64,000 nucleotides of DNA, taken from the NCBI GenBank assembly GCA_964017045.1, contig OZ024798.1, positions 27,518,347 to 27,582,346 on the forward strand, given 5' to 3'. The notes below the pieces were generated by a model. The model did no database searches and had not been told where the DNA came from. It saw only the letters and a program-made list of their open reading frames with translations. The position numbers and the translations under genes are program-made. The number at the start of each line of letters is the position of its first letter. Positions within the stretch are counted from its first letter, which is position 1. Positions 36,818 to 58,100 of the stretch are shown here, one piece after another. The DNA is from Omphiscola glabra (Eukaryota; Mollusca; Gastropoda; Lymnaeidae).

Positions 36818-37720
36818 TCAATTTTTGTTATGTTTAGTGCAATTACATTGTGGATGATTTATGTAAAAATGGTACTGTGTCATAAATATTATTGTTGGGG
36901 GTTGATGTCTTTCCAATGAGATTTTGCATATGGAGAAGGCTCAACAGATGCACACCTAGGGAAAGATTTTGCATATGGAGAAGGCTCAACAGATGCACAC
37001 CTAGGGAAAGATTATGACAGGTATAGAATCTTGCAGTCATAAGTGTAAACCCAAATAATTCTGCCGGTAGACAGACATTTTATTTACTTTGATACTTTGT
37101 CATTTTGAAGGTCTAGGAGGGATGTAATTTTGCAATCTTCTGAGCAGAAACAGTAATATTACATTTTGATATAAAGTTTATTTGTATTGTATGTTTAGCC
37201 AGGGTGTTAAGTATATAATGGTTCTTTTTTATTAAGTCTATTTCATTTCCTGTTGTATACTGTTAAATTTGGATCAACTTAAAGTTAAATTGTTGCATTA
37301 TTTAAATTTTACTTTTGATTCTTTTTTTTTCTTTTTTTTTTACCCCAGAGTCTGGTCTCCTATCATAACCTGAATGTTGTTTAAAAAAAAATACACACCT
37401 ACCAGAAGACCAATATTGCATTAATAAAAATACATCTTACCCATTTCTTGTGTCAAAATGTACTTAAAACAAAGGTGCAAGGTTTCGCACTTTATCTTGC
37501 TTGATACAACTTACAGACTTATGTTCTTTTTAATATTTATAATATTTAAATTTCCTCATGAAGTGCGTGTCTAGCTTTTTTCAAGTTTCCATCAAGAGTA
37601 CAGTATTGTATGTAAAATGCTTGCATTGGACTTTCATAGCTATGAAATTAGGACTTTTCACTCATGCACTTGTCTGGATAAATGCATATACCATACCCAG
37701 ATGTGCTAACAATAAAAAAA
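36818..37720 (+). other. TTK 3' untranslated region (candidate) with 53-bp duplication
   Basis: Sequence after the TTK stop. It holds two tandem copies of about 53 bp (36910-37015: gattttgcatatggagaagg...). AATAAA occurs at 37423-37428 and 37711-37716 as possible poly(A) signals. The opposite-strand CTP synthase 3' end comes up to the same interval. Confidence 0.5.
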
Positions 37721-39210
37721 TCATACAAAACCTTGTTGCTTCTCTACATTTTTTAAATATTGCCTGGTTAATTTTTTAAAAAGGTGTTTCAGCAGGAGCC
37801 TAGCAATTAATTTATTATGATTAGGTAAAGTGCAAACAAACATGGAAAACTATTTTCATCAATTTATTCCTTTATATTATAATCAATGGGCACAAGATTC
37901 ATGACAAACTGTGTTGCACAAAATATGCGAATAAAGTTATATTTACAGTTTATTATTGGCTTTATGATAAAACTTTAAAATGAGTGGTTGACAATGAGTA
38001 TCCTCAATTTAACTCATCCAGACTATATAAGCAATAAAGTAAAATATTGTAAACAGATGGAAGAAAATCCAAATTATGCTATAAAAAAATATCATTTATA
38101 GGTACATAAAAATGCTGAATACAAATAAAGGTGTTGAAAATGTAAAATACACAGTGGGCCAAGGAGTTTGTGCCATTGAGGTCATTCATTGAGTTTGTGC
38201 ACCTTCCATTACAAGAACACAACACAAAAACATCAGTGTGATGATGACCTACATTTCATTAATTTTGGTAAAGATTCTTCCATTATTTATACTGAATGTA
38301 GAAAAAACATAAAATCATTTTTAAAGGGAATTCATTACTGTTAGCTACATTACTGAAGGTATATGTCATCAAGTCGAATACATGTTTATATAAAAATTAG
38401 AACCTTGCTCATCTTAAAATGTTAATAAGCCAAATAATTGAGATAAACATTCATCATGTCTGAGAAAGTTCCAATTAAGGTTAATGTAAAAATGGAGGCT
38501 GTATATATCGTAATAAAATTATCTGTTTTCTAGCCCATTCATATTCAGTTACCTTCTAGTATGGCATTTGAGCCCCACCTCAAAGATATTTGTAGCTGCT
38601 AAGTATGGAGTGAATGTGTGTGTGTGTATATTTTATACTTTTTCTTCTTTGCAAGTCAATACTTTTTCTTCTTTGCAAGTCAAATGCATAAAAAGCCACA
38701 CTGAAATCCTAAGCACTTATACAACGCCATGTCAAATGGAAATCTTTATGAAAAAATCCAAAAAGCTTTTCATAACTTTTAGTCAATAAATAATAATAGC
38801 TCATAAAAAACAAAAACTGATCTAAGATCAAATGTTTAATTAATAGCTCTAATGCTTTCTCTCTCATCTTTGATCATATCCGCAGCAGACACGATTGATA
38901 ATTATTAGCCTCACTACAATTGTAAGGATTCTAACATCTAAAAAAAAAAAAAAAACTTAAAAGGTGTCCTAAAATAATGGAAATTCAAATTTTGATTACA
39001 ATGTGTTGTATTTGTGATATTAAAAAAAGGTAATACAATCCAAAAACTACAGGAAAGTTTTACATTTATGAAACAGAAATAAAAGAACTACAATGTGAAG
39101 CAGAGGAAGCTTTCTTGACTTCAAGATAAATTTCAAACATTTTTAACACACAAAAATGTCCCTATAAGCAGAGCTCCATAATCCTAATAGTAGTAATATT
39201 CATGACTTAT
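37721..39210 (-). other. CTP synthase 3' untranslated region or convergent intergenic space
   Basis: Minus-strand AATAAA (TTTATT on plus) occurs at 37811-37816, 37863-37868 and 37949-37954, so a long 3' UTR for CTP synthase could reach here. A 23-bp direct duplication (actttttcttctttgcaagtca) is at 38636-38682. No other gene is seen. Confidence 0.4.
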
Positions 39211-48548
<9,338 letters not shown>

Positions 48549-48664
48549 GATTCTTTGTCAGAAAACGCACTGAAATATAGAAACAAAAGTTTAAAAATAA
48601 ATATTGATTCATTTAGATTTAATAGCAGAAACTGACAGTAGTGATAGAGTTCTGAAAATGTAAT

Positions 48665-48740
48665 CTTTAGGGCCATCCATAAACAATGTCAAGGGTGGGT
48701 GGGGTGTGGGGGGGGTCCACGAATGTGTGACAATATGCGA
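48665..48740. repeat. Fragment of inverted-repeat element family (terminus)
   Basis: GGGCCATCCATAAACAATGTCA followed by a G-rich stretch and 'gaatgtgtgac' matches the termini of the elements at 49323 and 50839. One end only, so a truncated copy. Lies just upstream of the first coding exon of CTP synthase. Confidence 0.55.
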
Positions 48741-49735
48741 TTAAGGCATTCATTAAGGTGTCTGATAAGTTACAAACTTGAGATGATGAAGGTCAAAATA
48801 GTGTGACATCTTAATGGATGACCTTTTTGTCTATAGTTTAGTCATTGAGTTTACATATGTAACACTGTTTTGAATATCCCTTTTCAACTATTTTAAATTA
48901 AAACCATTTAGAATTTAAGCCTTATTATTATTAATTGATCCTTTTATTTTAGACTAGTACTACTAGTAGGCTTTAGTAGGGGCTAAATACTAATACTAAT
49001 AATTAGTAAAAGAGGGCCCTAAGCTTACCGCTCTGATAATGTCAATAAAAATAATGACTTATGAAGTTATTTATGTATATGTGACTATCATTTGTGCAGT
49101 TCTTTTTTTAGTTTTCAAACACTACTAACAGACACAAGTTAATGAAAACAGAGTCACAACAAAGTTGACAATTGTAAGTATACCTAATTCAAAATCATAC
49201 TGACTATTATTGACTTTATTATATGTATTGACAATGGACTAAATAAATCATAAATTGTAAATGTCTAAAGTCTAAATCTAAATGTTCTCTCCTTAACTCC
49301 TTACTTAAGTCTTAAGTTTTAAGGGGTTATCCATAAATGATGTCACGCGTCTAGGGGGAGGGGCATCAGATTTGTGTGACGAGGGGGAGGGGGCTCAAGC
49401 CATGTGACGTCACATGAAAAGCAGAATATTATAGTAAATAATTGCACTTAATAACCCTAAATTACAGACATTTTGAACATTATTTTTTTAACAACAATTA
49501 TAATTCTTTTACTTTTAAACTACTATCACTGAGAGCATCTGTACAGGTATGCGAGGTCTGAAAAATGGCCTCTGATCAAGTTACAAGATGCCAAGTAGGA
49601 GAATCGGAATGTAGTTACAATGCCAGTCGTGAGAATGTATGGCTAAATGTGGACACGGGAAGTGGGATGGAACGAAAAATAAATGGTTGACCGTGAGGGA
49701 GTGGGGTATCTTAGTAAATGCTCTAGGCTCTAGGG

Positions 49736-50578
49736 CAGGGATTCTTAACCTTTTTTGCAGCGCTGCAGACCCACTCGGTTTTAAACATCCCTCCCCCATC
49801 CGTATAAATTATATTGTAATAAAATTTAAAATTATTAAATAATTTAGTTATTGTAGTTTATTTCTTTAATTAACTTTTTATAAACAAGGGAAAAAATTAC
49901 CACTAAACGCAATACGCCAACAAAATTCACCAGAAAAATATTTCTAATCAAAATACATAAAAACTTTTTTTTAAAGCAGCAACAACTAGCAATGGCAAAT
50001 ACAATCAGCGGCGTAGCTAGGGCTGGTGTTACCCGGTCCGGTAAGCTTGTGGTGTCACACCCCCCCCCCCCCCACAATGTAATTCTTCTTGTTAAACTTA
50101 GTCCACAGTATAACAAATACAAGAACAAATTAATTGAAGGTCAGGGGGGTAAATGTATTTAAGAACTGTAACTTGTACTTAGAATCGCCCATTGTTATCA
50201 AAGGATAGTTTTATTTCCCAGACTTTAGATATATAGCTTCCTGTCACTTCCAAAAGTTACAGAACACTTCATTCGGCGTTGAAAAACAGTGTGTTTCTGA
50301 CCAAATAATAAGGTAACCCAATTGCTGACACATCAACCTTGAAATTTTAATAAAACATGCATTTTGATTGGTTACATGGGTGGAAAATGTATGTGTTATC
50401 TGTTATCCTTTTATAAATTTCGTTTAGACCGAGCAGTGTGTCACAGTGTGTGCTCTGTAATAACGCAATTTTTCAATTTGGTGTCACCCCCTCAATGGTG
50501 TAGCTACACCACTGAATACAATTTTCTGGTCTTCCACACCTCAGGGCTGGGGAGGTGCTTCCTGGTTAAGAACCACTT
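49736..50578. mobile_element. Middle element: hAT (Buster-like ends) inside the TTAA element
   Basis: Left end CAGGGATTCTTAACC, right end GGTTAAGAACCACTT. Flanks are CTCTAGGG (49728-49735) and TTCTAGTG (50579-50586), 6 of 8 alike with central TA. Minus its own 509-bp insertion and the 8-bp duplication it is about 326 bp, close to the 308-bp relative at 56692-56999. The start CAGnGATTCTTAACCTTTTTTGCAG resembles Buster-group hAT ends. Non-autonomous. Confidence 0.75.
50006..50514. mobile_element. Inner element, 509 bp, with perfect 8-bp duplication
   Basis: Left end CAGCGGCGTAGCTA, complemented right end CAGTGGTGTAGCTA. Flanked by AATACAAT at 49998-50005 and 50515-50522, a perfect 8-bp duplication. 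Contains a C-run at 50060-50073 and GGTGTCAC motifs near both ends. No coding capacity. A hAT-type duplication length. The relative at about 53710-53755 preserves the uninterrupted site. Confidence 0.85.
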
Positions 50579-50999
50579 TTCTAGTGAAATGTTTCTAACA
50601 AAGGGTGCTGTAATTTGATATTCATGGGAGGTGAATTGCTTAAGTCTTAAGGGGTTTGTAAAGGGCAGTAGTGCCACTACTAGTGGACACAGGGACTTTT
50701 TATAAAAAGGGGGGGGGGGGTGCAGAGATTCGTGACGTTATATTTGAGGGGGGAGTCTAGATTTTTGTGACGGAAAAAAAAAAAGGGGGTGGGGTAAAAA
50801 ATCTGCACAATTTGCGTTACGTCATTTATGGATGGCCCATTAAGGCCTTACTCTTACTAATAGTCTTAAATTAGTACAAATTTATATTACTTTACTTTAT
50901 ATTGTTTTTAGACACTTTATTTTTAGTATGTTATATAGACAAAGGTATATCGTTAACTAGCAGTAGGATGATTTTTTTATTTTTTATTTTAGTTTATAC

Positions 51000-52060
51000 T
51001 AACTAGAGGTCAATAGGCCAATTTATTATAATTCACGTCATCTATCACAAAGCGGGGTTTACATTGAATGTCATTGATTGATTTACTTTGGCTTTGGGAC
51101 TTGTGAAATTGCGTTGTGTTCATTAAAAAAAGTCCTTTCCACTTTAGAGACTTACGGTAAAATGACTGTTATTAGTTACAATAAGTAAAACAATAGTTTC
51201 AGAGGACAATATTTTCTTTACCTTATTTTTTTTATTTTCCTGAATGAGTTTAGGGCAGTTCGCGCACGCCGCTTTTTAAAATTTTTATTGTCAATAATTG
51301 TACAGACTCTGTACATTTAAATGACTTGTATTCGATTATTTATTTTAAATATGTCCGTCTTATTTAAGATGCGCGATACCATAAGCCATGAATTTAGACC
51401 CCCCCCCCCCCCCCAAAAAAAAAAAATTAATAACATAATAATTCGAATTAACTTAGATTAATTTGATTAAGATTATTTATTCGCCCACCGTTTATTTTTT
51501 TTTAAGTATAGATTACTTTCTTCTTAAAATATGTTACTGTTTTAAAAAATACATTTGACTTTTTAACATAAATCAAATAAATGTATTAAAAATTTAAAAC
51601 TTAAAAAACAAATAAGTAATACAAAACTCATCCTAATGCGTAGATAAAATAATGTGGACGAAAAAAAACACACATTAATTTGTGGACAAATTTAAACGTT
51701 ACAACCTTTTGCTCGAGTGTTTAATTTAAGGCACAGTTCCTTGATCTTTAGTAGAAAAATAAGATGTCGGCCAATTATACAACGTTGATGTCACGTGACG
51801 TGGCATTATTTTGTTAACGCCGCATAAACTTGAACATAGGCCTAATAAAAATAACAAGGCTGCATCTAGATCTCTGTGAAATATACCGTGGTCAGAGAAC
51901 AATAATTTGACGTTATTATTGAGGTGTCCCGTGAAGATGTAAAAACTTTTCATTAGACAGACCCACAATATTTATCGCCGATAATTTAGGCAATAATAAA
52001 ACCATAACAAGGACCAAAAACTATGTGCAGTTCGCTTTCTATTTTCAATATAATTTATTA
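51000..52060. other. Upstream flank of CTP synthase; possible 5' UTR exon area
   Basis: No open frame supported. A short CG-rich patch at 51262-51275 (gttcgcgcacgccgc) and a C-run at 51402-51413 are the only notable features. The CTP synthase 5' UTR exon must lie somewhere upstream of 48569, possibly here, but I cannot place it. Confidence 0.3.
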
Positions 52061-52062
52061 TA

Positions 52063-53590
52063 ATACTTACTTACTTATGCCTTTTACCCCGCCCGGGGCA
52101 TAGGCCGTCTACAAGAATTGTTCATTCATCTCCGTCCTGTGCTTTCCTTTCCAGATGTATCCAGGGCCGGCTCAAGGAACTGGCAACTCGGGCAGTGGCC
52201 CGGGGCGCCACTTACTTGCGGCGCCCTCTGCGATCTTGAAAAATATGAAAAAGCATTGCATGTGGGCCCCATGAAAGAAAAAAGACAGCCTGCCTCCTTT
52301 GTAGTTGCATTGTGTTCTTTTGTCTTTGCCATGGGTTATTTTTATTATCATACTTAAAGCGGGTGCAAAAGATAAGCTTGTTCGGGGCACCAGCCATGTA
52401 TTCGTAGGCCTTTCTCTTTCATTTACCCTGTGGATTCCATGTTAGGGATTGTCTGGTAAACTTTATCTGGGGTATTACGGACTGCTATTCAATGGAGAAT
52501 GGTATCTCTTATTTTAATCTATTGGCTCGTTTCACAACATTCCATAATAAAGGACGATACCAAAGTTTAAAAACAATAACAAATAGAACGATACACAAAG
52601 TCAGGGCTAATTACAATTAATAAGTTTTTAATTTGTGAATTTCTATGAATGACAAAATTAAAAGAATAGGATTAAAATTATTACCGTACAGTATGACTGG
52701 TACCGGTACTGTATGTGAAAATACAATGAACACAATTGGTACAATGGAAGAAAAACTACACATAACAAAGCACTGTCTAGTATTAAATATTGACACACAG
52801 CACATCTCGTGATAAAGGAAATGAAAATCTTATCCCTTTTATACCCTGTTCCAGATTATCATTCTCGAAATAGAATACGCAATCTTCCCGCATTCTCGAG
52901 ATCATTCTATCATGTTCGACTGGAATGGACGATAATAAGCTTAAATGTAAACAAAGTGACATTTTTCTAGCCACCCCCAAAACGGCTTCGACTGTAAGAG
53001 GTCATGCACGTGGAATGCGGGTTAAGCGTGCATCAAAACACGTCATGCTTCATAACAGGGGGCTTATAAAGAGTGTGTCCAATCCACCTCCATCTTTTCC
53101 TTATGATGTCTTCGGAAATAGGCTCCTGGTATGTCCTTTCCAGTAAGTCTTTATTGGCGATGGTGTTTGGCCATTTGATGTTCAAAATTTGTGTAAGGCA
53201 GGTGTTTATGAAGGTCTGACTTTGATTTGCAGGGTCAGCTCATTTGACTTGCTTATTTTCTATAATAGCACAAATGCTGACCTAGTTTTTCCAATTCTAG
53301 CCCTGACATCCGCTTCGGATCCATCATTTATGTCAATGATCCTGCCTAAGTAGGTTCGTGTTGTGGACTTTGAGGGTGTCCTTAACACAACCGATTCAAT
53401 GACGCGTGGCCCCCCTCAGTCCCAGAAACGGAGTGCCTGTCATTGTATGGAGTGTCTGTCATTGTAGGCTGGCAATGAGAGTTGGCATTCTGACCAGGTG
53501 GTCTGACCATTTAATTTGCTGTTGGGAAATATATTGGCTGAATGGAATGGTGGCAACACTCATTTTTTTAGTTCTTGGTTCCGAACATGG
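52063..53590 (-). mobile_element. RTE-type LINE fragment, split by an insertion
   Basis: Read on the minus strand: 53590-52980 encodes, with frameshifts, the C-terminal part of an RTE-clade reverse transcriptase: YLGRIIDINDGSEADVRARI, GKTRSAFVL, SKSNELTLQIK, then FINTCLTQILNIKWPNTIAN and KDLLERTYQEP...RWRWIGHTL. Its 3' end at 52160-52063 has 'ggcctatgccccgggcggggt' and a (TAAG)n tail typical of RTE elements. The part between is occupied by a foreign block starting CAGGGCCGGCTCAAGG at 52152. Dead copy. Confidence 0.75.
52152..52400. mobile_element. Probable hAT-type MITE end inserted in the LINE
   Basis: Starts CAGGGCCGGCTCAAGG, a terminus seen in many animal hAT MITEs, followed by a GC-rich block (gtggcccggggcgcc). 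The right end was not identified, so the limits are approximate. Short open frames here on both strands are chance. Confidence 0.4.
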
Positions 53591-53597
53591 TCCCATG

Positions 53598-54029
53598 AGA
53601 CCATCCATAAATGACGCCACGCAAATCTTTCACCCTCCCTCCCCCAATGTAACAAAACAGTTAGCCACCCGCGCCCCCAATATAACGTCACAAACCTCTG
53701 CACCCCCTGTGTTGAGGAATACCCAGAAAATAAATTGCATTTGCTGCCATTGCTAATTGTTCATGCCTTTAAAAATAAAATAAGTTTTGATGCATTTTTA
53801 TAAGCAGCAGTAAATGTTTTTTTTCCTGGTGTATTTTGTTTGCGCATTACTTGTATTGGTAATTCAATTCTTGTTTCTAGAGAGTTAATTAAACAAATAA
53901 AACTACATCTAAATTATTTTCATTAAAAAAATTATTACTATATATTTTTTTACGGGTTGGCTAGATTGTGGAAAATGTTTTGAACTTGAGAGGGAATGCA
54001 GCGCTGCAAAAACGTGTTAATAATCCCTG
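53598..54029 (-). mobile_element. Third copy of the hAT/TTAA composite, lacking the inner element
   Basis: 53598-53705 carries a terminus (CCATCCATAAATGACGCCACGC) and 'aacgtcacaaa' of the TTAA family. 54029 back to about 53706 is a hAT copy on the minus strand beginning CAGGGATTATTAACACG and TTTTTGCAGCGCTGCA. At 53725-53755 the site 'aaaataaattgcatttgctgccattgctaattg' corresponds to the left and right flanks of the inner element at 50006-50514 joined without insertion: an empty site. Confidence 0.7.
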
Positions 54030-54039
54030 CCAAAGAATA

Positions 54040-55140
54040 TTTATTAAGATCACGTCGTCAAAAAAAAACAAAAACAACAACAACACAAAAAGACCAAAAA
54101 AAAAAAAAAAAAAAAAAAAAACCCAAACAAAAACGCAGTAACAAATTTTAATGCAGCCTGGCAGCAAAATTAAAAAAAATAATCTAATTCTTTTAAAACC
54201 ATGTCAATTAATATAATATAAGCTACCTCTGAATGAAAAATGCCGTAAAATTTAATGCGTTAATAACAAAATTTCCCATTAAAGCATAATTAGGCTGTAT
54301 GTAATTGGATTAATTATTTCTAACTCTAGTCTGTTTAGACACAAACAATTTGTGTAAATAAAACAAAGTTCAGACGAGAAATGTTCTGAACTTTGTTTTT
54401 GTCAGAGTTTTGCGCCCACCTTTTCTCTCTTCTTTTTTTTTAGGTAGGATACATGTTTTTTTTTTTTGTATTTGTGTGTCTCATTTATCTTCTTTAAAGC
54501 CTTATCTCAGTCCAACACTCGTATAACTCTAGCCTGATTTGTTTTGGGCTCAAAATTGGCGATTTCGATTCCAAATGATAAAAGATATGCGTATCGAATC
54601 GGTTGCGCTCCCAGAGAAAATGCTCTAACACATTTTTTAAAACGAAAGAGCTAAAAACTACTGTCATGAAAAATACTAATATTTTGAATTCGCCCTATTT
54701 GAACGGTCCATTTAAATTTGTTGAAACGCATAAACGCGATAGCTGGTTCGTAAAAAATAGAAAATGTATCGAAGTTCTGAATGAAAGCTAAAAGTAGACA
54801 TACATGAGATGTCCACAATATAAATAACAGTGTTGTCAATCTACATGACAGTCCTCCAAAAGTGAGCCAAAACTCTTAACTTAAAATGCTTTTCATTAGG
54901 ATTTAAAAAAATTGTTTTCCTTGCACAAGCCCATGCTTTTCATGACCCAGTAGAATCTAAAAATATTTAAACGTATTGTAAATACTTATAACCTTACACA
55001 TATAATTTATTTACTGAACAAGTAAAATTTAAAATACCATTTCAATACGTCAAAGGAACTTTCGGAGATTCATATACGAATAACATGGATATAGCCATAG
55101 TAGAGGACCAATAATGTCCCTTATGTTTATTTATGTATAC
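54040..55140. other. Flank upstream of CNK
   Basis: Contains an A-rich run (54061-54121) and otherwise AT-rich sequence. I see no exon. The promoter of the CNK gene should lie in this stretch or close to 55.1 kb, but no TATA box or CG-rich block stands out. Confidence 0.4.
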
Positions 55141-55143
55141 AAA

Positions 55144-58100
55144 ATGGCGTATTTCGCTGAAATTCAGTTCGAACTATGGGATGAACAAGATGTCGCGAAT
55201 TGGTTGAAAGGTTCCCTGTGTTCTTTATATTTTAAAAAATAATATCTTGTGGATTAACTTTAGGCTAATTATTAAGAATGATAATTGAGTTTTTATTACC
55301 GGTATCTGAAAAAGAATAGCATCACCCTCTGCCCTCTTGTAACTACTACTCTAGACCTAGAAAATGAGGATGAATGACAAGTTACTAATAAGTCTGATCA
55401 GTATATTTTAAATAAGTTTGAAAATAAGTATAAAAAGCATAAACGGGGGAGACTGCAATCAGGCTTATCAGGTTAGGTAGAAGTAACTATGTGAAACAAG
55501 TATCATGCAAGAGTGAGAGTTGAGAGGTTGGGTTTATTAAAAAAATATTATTGTAGATTGTAGTCAAATGAAAGTTAATTGAATGGACTATAGGTTTGTA
55601 AATTTACTTATTCAGTTTAACTAAAATAAACTACCACAAACAAATGATATCCGAAGCATTTAGTCTAAAAGGAACCGGCTACACATAGCCGCTGTACACT
55701 GCCTTCAGCGTTATGTCATACATAAGTTTGCAGAATGTTTCCTGAAATTAGAACCGGCGCTTGTGGTCTGCTGATTTTATATTATTACAAGCAAAAATTA
55801 GTCTGCAAACAAATTTAGACATTAACAAGTTAAGTACGTCACAAATTATTGGCGGCTATTAAGCTGGTAAATGAGCACTTTCTAACATAAAGTATTCTAT
55901 TTGACCATTCAACCATTGGGACTGCCATTCTGAGGAGTGCCAAAAGATGTAACAAGTGAAGGAGAACATGACATTCATGCCATTTGATCTCTAAGTTCAC
56001 CGTGGTGGGCATGTTGTAAGGGAAACAATGGCATGGATGACCAAGTATTGACTTATTAGTAACTTTTAAGCAATCAAATACAAACCATATATTTACTCAT
56101 TACTGTAATAGTGTGCCAATCACAAAAATGACCTCACTGACCTATTAGAGAGCATGGGTACATAAATGATAAGCAAATCAATTTATGGACAGCTAGCTTT
56201 TGGCCACCAAACATTTGCAACAGCAATTTGTGAACTTCCCCATTTACTAAAGTTACTTGACTAAACGTGCATTCATGTAACGCACTTTATGAGAATTAGT
56301 TCCAACCCCCCCAGGTACGCCACCACACACTTTTATCACGACCTTGAACTATATTAATATTCTAATGTCCCACTCACTTATTCACTGCTAATTTTTTTTT
56401 TAAAGTTAAATTAAGCCCAAGGCTTAAGCTGTAAGTTAGGCTTTATTAACCTTAGGTCTTAGACTAAAAGAAAATGAGAAGGAGTTGAACAAATACACTA
56501 AAGTGCATATAAACTTAACCACTGAATTTCTAGTTTCTTTAATTATTAGAGTATTCACTTTAAGGATAGTGATTTTTTTTAATAAGTTTGTTTTGGGATT
56601 TATTTTTGTTGTTGTAGCTAGCTTTGTTAGTAGAATTCATCTTTTTACAGGTAGTGTAGACATGGATGACACAGTTATGATAGTTCTAGTGCAGTGATTC
56701 TTAACCTTTTTGCAGTACTGCATCCCTCTCAATTTCCCATAAAAAGTAGCATAATAAAATAAATATCTATTATGTCGGAAGCTTATTCAGTTATTTTACC
56801 TTTAATATTTTTTCTTCTAGAATAAACTAGCCAGAAACTAACAAAATGCACCAGCACAAATAATGTGCAAACAAAATTCATCACAAAACATCTGTTTCTG
56901 CTAATAAAAATGCAGTTTTTTGTGTTTTGGTTAAAAAAATGTATGTGTCTTCATGCACCTCCTGGCACTCTCTCCAGCACCCCTGGTTAAGAACTCATGT
57001 TCTAGTGTTTAACAGCTGTAAGCTTTTGTATTTTGTAAATTCATAAATTCAGTGCTGTGGGCTGTCTCTCCCTATTAACTTAATGTACGTCTACAGTTCT
57101 AGGTAAACCATGGCCTAAAACTTAAAGCACCATTCTGCTTCAAAATATTTTAATGATATCAACCAACGGAAACAATTATTGCATTGAAGCTTAATTATCT
57201 TAATTTTGTTTTATCATGTACATTTTATTTGTGCTGAAAGGATGAAAACTTTTTTTAAACATACCACAATTTCAAACTTAACTATTATACTATTTTATCA
57301 TAGTAATCATTGACCTTTGAAAAACATATCATTTTTATGTTGTACAATCAATTTACGCTTTATGTTTATATTTTTTATTTTGAATTCTAAATAATAATTT
57401 TTTATGCTGGGTCCCAAGGCCTATTCCAAATATCTCTTACTACATTCTTTAGCAAGTCTTAATAAGTGTTTAAATAGATGAACTTGGGAAGGTGTTATTA
57501 AACTTCAAAATTATAGATGAACACTTTGGGCTTTAAGTAAGGACGACCTTGGAAAAAAATTGGTGTATAAATTTTGTTCATGTAATAATTATACCAAAAT
57601 TGTATTCCTTAATCATAAAGGGTTAAATTAAAAATACACTCTTATATTTTTTCCTTTAGAGTAAATATTGATTGCGTCGAATTTTGTTATTTACTTTTTT
57701 AAGGATTGGATGATGCAGTCCATGATTACATTCCCAACTTTGTTCAGGAGCAAATAGATGGTCGAAAATTGATGATGCTAACACATTCTGATTTGGACAA
57801 GCTTTGGGTCTCTAAACTTGGCCATCAGGAATTGGTGCTTGAAGCAGTTGACCTTCTTAAATCATTGGTGGGTTTACAACAAGGAAATAAAATGAGCCTA
57901 TTTCAAATTAAAGCAAATCTGTGTGAGCTCTAGATTGTGTGTTATAGAGAAAGTGATCTAGCAAAAAATTGTTCTTGATGAGCACAATCTCTTAAAACAT
58001 TTCAGCGCTACACTATTGAAACAGAAAACCTTCAACATTTGGCGCTTCAGCTGGGGTGCAAAGCACGAAGCCTGCATAATGACATACTTGCTCACAATAA

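Larger units (their letters stand above)
49323..50839. mobile_element. Outer TTAA-type inverted-repeat element containing two nested elements
   Basis: Left end GGGGTTATCCATAAATGATG and complemented right end TGGGCCATCCATAAATGACG are inverted copies, flanked by TTAA at 49319-49322 and 50840-50843. It is interrupted by a hAT at 49736-50578. Without that insertion it would be about 670 bp. Sub-terminal G-runs and GTGACG motifs recur inside both ends. No transposase is seen, so it is non-autonomous. TTAA duplication fits piggyBac or Kolobok superfamilies. Frames within it are not genes. Confidence 0.75.

Noticed and set aside
49581..50128. Several short frames that recur at 16840-17049
   Set aside because: Identical origin in copies of the nested transposon composite; not genes.
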